From contig CADCSX010000001.1 of assembly GCA_902805475.1 (NCBI GenBank), forward strand, positions 2,046,001-2,110,000: a DNA stretch of 64,000 nt, written 5' to 3'. This document shows positions 59,034 through 64,000 of this stretch, piece after piece. Each line of letters starts with the position of its first letter. The first letter of the stretch is position 1. The stretch is from Entonaema liquescens (taxonomy: Eukaryota; Ascomycota; Sordariomycetes; Xylariales; Xylariaceae). The notes under the pieces were generated by a model. The model did not search any database, was not told the DNA's origin, and saw only the letters and a list, made by a program, of their open reading frames with translations. The position numbers and the translations under genes were made by a program.

Positions 59034-62000
59034 TTGACACATGACTACCAGATAGAAGATGTCCTTGGTGGTACGGAAGCCTCCTAATATGAAATTCCTC
59101 ACTGACTACCTTGTTGGTCACCCCGAGTGATGAAGGAGGGCCATGGACCCTACATACAGCATGGTAGTGTAGTGTACACACCTACATAGCTCCATCCTGC
59201 CGAGGTCCTGCTACTACCCCTTACCTACGGGCATTACCGTATGCACACTTACGTACTTACATACATACATGTGTAGGAGTCTTGGCATGGCCAGATCTGC
59301 CACAGCCCTGCAAGTTTCGAGCGTGTGTGTGATGTGATTGAAGTAGAAAAGGACATTTATTTTCCTCCCGGGCCGAACACATGGCAATCAATCTCGTTCT
59401 AAGGACGGGATGCCGCGTGCCAAATTAAACCTTGCAACTCCGGTACCCCTTCTCTCTTCGGCATACTACCTAACGCCAGGTGCGAAACGCGGAATTCATT
59501 CCTACAATACGTACAAATGCTGGATGATCCCATATTTAGCCTTGTGGTTTTGCGACCTCGCGGTGCGAGGCTGGGCAGGGGGTAAGTAAATAACGGCGAA
59601 TTTTTATTTTTTTTTTTGTTTTTTAAATTGCCCTGGCTGAGCTGTCACATTTTTGTTCCGCGCCGATGAGAGGATTACATACAAGGAGGTAGATGTCGGT
59701 CGGAATTCTATCGCACCACGTCCGGTGGGCATAAGGATGTCTTTCGTACAGTTACTTTACACTCCGACTCTGACACCGAATTTGAGAAATCTGGGGGAAG
59801 GATCGTCGTCTAGTGCTTATGGCCGATGCTTCTTTTTTTTTTTGCAGCGCTTGTGAAAGATGGTACATTTCGATTAGTTAATCATTATTATTTTCGACCT
59901 AGATACGAATTACTAGTACCATCGGAGAAAGACAATTGTGGATATTATTTATTTCCAATCTTTTTCACGATGGTACTAAACCCTACAGCGGCTAAGAGGG
60001 TGTTCTCGATGTAGGAGTATTTAACCCTTGAACGCTAGGCATTCGGATCTAACACAAGCATCGACCGGATGTTTTGTTTTAGCGTACGAGTTTCCCAAGA
60101 GTGGGGGGGGGGGAAGAAGGGAAGAAGGGAAGAAAAGAACAAAAAAATGTTTCCATTTCGAAGTTTTCAATTCAAGCATGGGGGCCACCATCGCGACTTC
60201 CCACGTGTTCGCAGCCCGGGGTCCGTCCCGAATGGGGAGACGGGAGGCGGGGCGGGTAAGAAAGAAGGAGAAGGAGAAGGGGTTGGGTGTAGGTTCAATT
60301 CGATTATTTGACCGCTACAAATCGAACTTGTTCGTAAAGTCTTGGCGATACATGTTTTATTATGAGGCTGGGCTATAAAATAACATGTACTTTTCAGTGT
60401 CTATATACATATTTGAAAGTAATTATCCGATTACCTTTTTGCTCTTTGCTTCTTGTTCGCCATGTTTTGTTTCCGGATGCGGAATTCGCATAGCCGACTG
60501 CAACCCCTTTTTCTCTTTAGCTTTAGCTACAAGGCTTAAGTACATTAGGTACCTTACCCACCGACGAACCGGCAGGCAAAAGCATCGTGATCGAAAATTC
60601 GGGGAATGCTTTTTTTTTTTTCTTTTCTTCTTAACGGGCTTTGCTTTTCGAGTCCTATGGAGCTTTTTGCGTTGTTTTTCTGTTAGATTATTCGAATCGA
60701 AACTTGAAACTCGAAATTTAGGTAATGTCACATTGAAACAAAATCTGTCGACGATCATAACGTGAACGTGTAATCCTCGTGAACCCCCTTATGAGGCGAA
60801 TTTTACTGCGATATGACACGAAGACATGTGTGCTTACTTACATGTAATGTAGAAGAAGTAGGTAGAATTTCGGATGTTCGAGCGGGGTTTTTTGGCACGA
60901 AGCAGTAAAGTAATGTATGGCCTATGCACTTTATACGTATGGCTAGGTCATGTTTCAAGCATAGGCCAATCCGATATGAATTTGATGGCGTAGGATGAAC
61001 TGTGCATATGTTCACCGCTTAATTCATGTATATGCAAAGCCAACTATACCTATGCGTGGCTCCCCAACCATATTGGGCAATTGCGTCGGCATTACAATTT
61101 ATACGTCGATGAATAATTACTTGGGTGATGTAAGAGGCTGTATGCAAGTATATACTTAGGTAGTTTTATACTTGACTAGTTGTATAGTACGTATAAGTTA
61201 GGTGACTGGATGTAAGTAGAGTACTTGTGCAGAATGGATGACTTATAATGTACTTGTCATATTATTAAGACTTGTCAATAATTATAGCAGATATAGCCCG
61301 CGTGGCCGAAACATTATTACCATATCTATTAACTATCAGCTTTATTATGTAGTTTCTTATGTAGCTTCTCAATTCTAGTATATCGTATATCTCACCCCCA
61401 AAATACCGAGGCAAATAGATAAACAACCTATCATGTATGTAAATGTAGGTGACATGTCTCATTGATCTATAAGAGCCATTCTCGATGCAAGCCAACTCAT
61501 TGTTATATCCCGTTTAGGCACTGTATCTCCGGTCACTCTCCATCTTATGCCGCAGCTACATGTGCAATACTACTTCGACTGCCCAGGTGTGCTACACACA
61601 TATATAGGTACTACGTACACAAGTCTCTCTTTATGCTCATACCACATTGTGCCCCCAGCTTTACACTACTAGTAGTAGCTACCTACGGCTCCAACCGCTA
61701 AAGACGGTCCCGCGTGTGCAGTGACATGCATCGTATTACACTAGTTAGCGCAAAACTCTGCGACCTCTTATGGACCCCATACGAGTAATTCCATCATGAC
61801 CGGCGCCGAGTACTGCCAATCGCCAGATTGTCAACTGCAACTCGTTGATCCAAAGGCAGATGCGGCCGGCTTATCCTTGGGCTTCGAATCCCTCCCCTTT
61901 GGCAGTGGCGTATTCCGATGGGGTCCGAACAAGTCTTATTCTAATCTTGTCGCTTGTCGTAAGACTTTTTGTATGGGAGTCTTCGAATCATTCCCCACTA

Positions 62001-63627
62001 TGGTCTCATTATTTACATGAAATCCCGTGAACGGATGCGTGTCTCCAGCCTCTAATCTGCAAAGAAGGCCGTGTGCTGCATGAGGCACGTACGCATTATT
62101 GTAGCGGCCCCCAAAAGCTGCTTAACGACCCTGCGACCTTACGAGCTTTATGGATGCTTTATATGGATCAGTAACAGGCGAGAGAGAGCTCAAGTTATTA
62201 GAAACGATTTCCCCGATCTAACTACTTAGAATGGAGACGCATCTGGAGGAATTGAGGAACAAGCTTTTCGCATTACTCAGATAAGACGATAGGTTAATCA
62301 CTAAGGCCACGTTGATACCCTCCTTCAGCTTTGGCTAGTTACATATTACCTAGGTATGAAGTTGTGAAGCATAAACCACACCGGCCATATGGACGCTCCC
62401 TTTTCAGACCGAACGACCGAAAAGGTGTCAAAATGCGCTACAGCTTTAACAGTTTTCGCTTCCTTTCGTAGGTTTCGTGTAACTCGAAAATGATAATTCT
62501 TTCCAGCTGCTCCCATAGGAATTACTACCACGGACAGGAGAGAATATCCAAAACGAGAGAATGTCCATATTTCGAGTGAGGGCCAAAGTCGTTTTTAATA
62601 AACTAGAACGGCAGCCCGTTAATTAGTCGCCGATCAACCTGTTAAAGGAGAAGAACTTGCAGGCGGGAGCCAGCAGACAAGGGGGGTTCCTTACCGCTAG
62701 GTAGCCCTGGTCGTTGCATCTACGTATTAGTCTACCTAGGTATCTATGTACCTATTAGCTTTACACTTAGGTACGTTAATGTACAAATATACCTCGTAAG
62801 GTATCAGCTCGCCCATCCCATCGCCTGCTCCTGCCCACCCGTGGAGTCCCGATCAAGTACCCTAACCTAATGCACCTATCTTACATTTCTAGCCTAACAA
62901 TTCGTCCCCTTCCCCCCTGCCCCCTGTCTTCTTGGGGCCTTGGGCACTTAACAATACCGCGGCTTTGCAAATGCCCAGGCTAAGATCAATTGGTATAATA
63001 CATGTACGTATCATTGTACAAATACTAAAAGCAAACATATACATGTATCCAGGTCCCAGGCAAGTCCAGGGCCAGCCCAGAATTTGAATCGTATCGTAGC
63101 TGCTTTTGAACCAACCAGCATATGTATCTCGATACCCCACAGAACTTGTAATTCTCATAATCTTCCTTCGATATCAACTCTGTTTCCACTCGATCCGATT
63201 CCTTCCTTTTCCTCCCCGCCATATCCGCTTGAATTAAATCCATCCTTTTTCTTGATTCGAAGAGCAATTGATCAATTTTTTGTGACGTTTATATTGCACC
63301 GATTAAACTATATCCTAATTGGCTAATATTCGAGAGACGAGACGTCGAATCGGCCTTGTTCAGGTCTGAATTGTAGTAACATTGCAGCGTCGAGTTCGTT
63401 GGGTTAGGTAGCTCAGGTGCCCATCGTGCATGGGCTTGGCTAGATGTCATGACCATTGGCATATCAACTTAACAACCGCCTAGCCTCCCTTTTGCCCTAC
63501 CCTGCTCACCTCCTCACCGACTCCTCTACCTCCCAACTAGGAGTCTGATGCCGGGGTACGGTCACATATCTACTTGTTAGCTTCAATCGAATCAAATACA
63601 GCATCTTTACATTCGTGTCTATTAAGC
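59034..63627. other. Gene-free stretch (4.6 kb)
   Basis: No recognised gene. It contains short T and G homopolymers (T near 59610 and 59829, G near 60104), a GGGAAGAA repeat at about 60111-60136 and two ACCTAGGT palindromes (62348, 62734). A small two-exon frame can be proposed at 61796-62083 (see findings) but is not secure. The last few hundred bases, CT-rich at 63480-63540, probably hold the promoter of the next gene. Confidence 0.5.
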
Positions 63628-64000
63628 ATGGCGACCGATTCTCTAAAAGCCCTAATTACTAACATCCCCGACTGGCTCAAACGCCTGGACGAGCTCAATG
63701 GACAAATCGATCAGCGCCAGCAGGATCTGGCTATGCTGCCTGAGAACCAGCCCAAGTCGTCAGCTCGATCTATTAGAAATAAGGGATCAACAGAATCTCT
63801 AAGACCGCGTGATGAGGGTGCGGAAGGCCAAATACTAGACACGGTACGCGTCTCGACGCCACCTCCCATGAACCCGATCGAGACTCGACAGTTAAATGGC
63901 GGCGCTGAGGTACCCTCGAGTCCCGTGAGCTCACCCAAATCAACCACATCTCTCCAACGTCAGACCAACGAGGTTATGGCGACGGCACAGCGACGAGCGC
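63628..64000 (+). CDS. 5' part of an unknown protein, open to the window end
   Basis: ATG at 63628 opens a frame that runs without a stop to the end of the window (124 codons), so the gene is truncated by the window. It starts MATDSLKALITNIPDWLKRL, followed by DELNGQIDQRQQDLAML, a short heptad-like helical stretch. Then comes disordered Ser/Pro-rich sequence with TPPPMNPIETRQ and VPSSPVSSPKSTTSLQRQ. Codon choice is balanced and GC-richer than the upstream DNA, supporting a real exon. I do not recognise a named family; the visible part has no membrane span or signal peptide. Confidence 0.75.
   Translation, partial: MATDSLKALITNIPDWLKRLDELNGQIDQRQQDLAMLPENQPKSSARSIRNKGSTESLRPRDEGAEGQILDTVRVSTPPPMNPIETRQLNGGAEVPSSPVSSPKSTTSLQRQTNEVMATAQRRA

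Noticed and set aside
61880..61905. TTCGAATCCC resembling a tRNA T-arm
   Set aside because: No matching acceptor, D-arm or anticodon stem nearby.
1..64000. Secondary-metabolite cluster, CRISPR array, intact transposon or virus-like element
   Set aside because: No polyketide synthase, peptide synthetase, terpene cyclase, transposase, reverse transcriptase or regular spacer array was found in any frame.

Overview
The window is nuclear DNA of a filamentous ascomycete (Pezizomycotina). Short 45-75 bp GT-AG introns interrupt most genes. Fungal forms are present of the fused pyrimidine enzyme CAD, the cohesin loader Scc2/Mis4, the areB/asd-4 type GATA factor, the PP2A-like phosphatase PPG1 and a Yvc1 TRP channel. 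A Sordariomycete is most likely; I cannot name the genus. Gene starts and splice sites were worked out by hand from reading frame, splice consensus and family motifs.

Layout. 1-1591 (-): 3'-truncated PHO84-type phosphate permease. 4.5-10.2 kb: HGH1 (-), a spliced tRNA-Met(CAU), ENP1/bystin (+) and KRR1 (-). 11.2-13.6 kb: the areB-like GATA repressor (+), with a 5' coding extension and a GATA-site cluster just before the short-form start. 13.6-17.1 kb: two small minus-strand ORFs and PPG1 (+). 17.7-22.4 kb (-): a 1508-residue orphan protein with three degenerate repeats. 23.0-23.8 kb (-): an orphan bZIP factor beside 2.6 kb of gene-free DNA. 26.4-29.9 kb: PDX3 (-), tRNA-Gln(CUG) (-), deoxyhypusine hydroxylase LIA1 (+) and Pol I subunit RPA12 (-). 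30.6-36.5 kb: SCC2 (+). 37.3-39.8 kb (-): a 740-residue BTB-like protein. 41.5 kb (+): a spliced 69-residue membrane protein. 42.3-45.9 kb (-): YVC1. 45.9-50.5 kb: gene-free, with a 41-A tract. 50.5-57.4 kb (+): URA2/pyrABCN (CAD). 58.1-59.0 kb (+): Alr4036-type flavin-binding protein. 59.0-63.6 kb: gene-free. 63.6 kb to the end (+): 5' part of an unknown coiled-coil-like protein.

Functionally this is mostly housekeeping. HGH1, ENP1, KRR1, LIA1 and RPA12 all serve ribosome production or translation, and the two tRNA genes fit the same theme. CAD supplies pyrimidines and PDX3 supplies PLP. No secondary-metabolite cluster, intact transposon, virus-like element or CRISPR array is visible. I found no clearly new multi-gene system. 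The items most worth checking are the repeat-bearing orphan, the areB 5' region, the small spliced membrane protein, and an ACCTAGGT palindrome that recurs only between genes.
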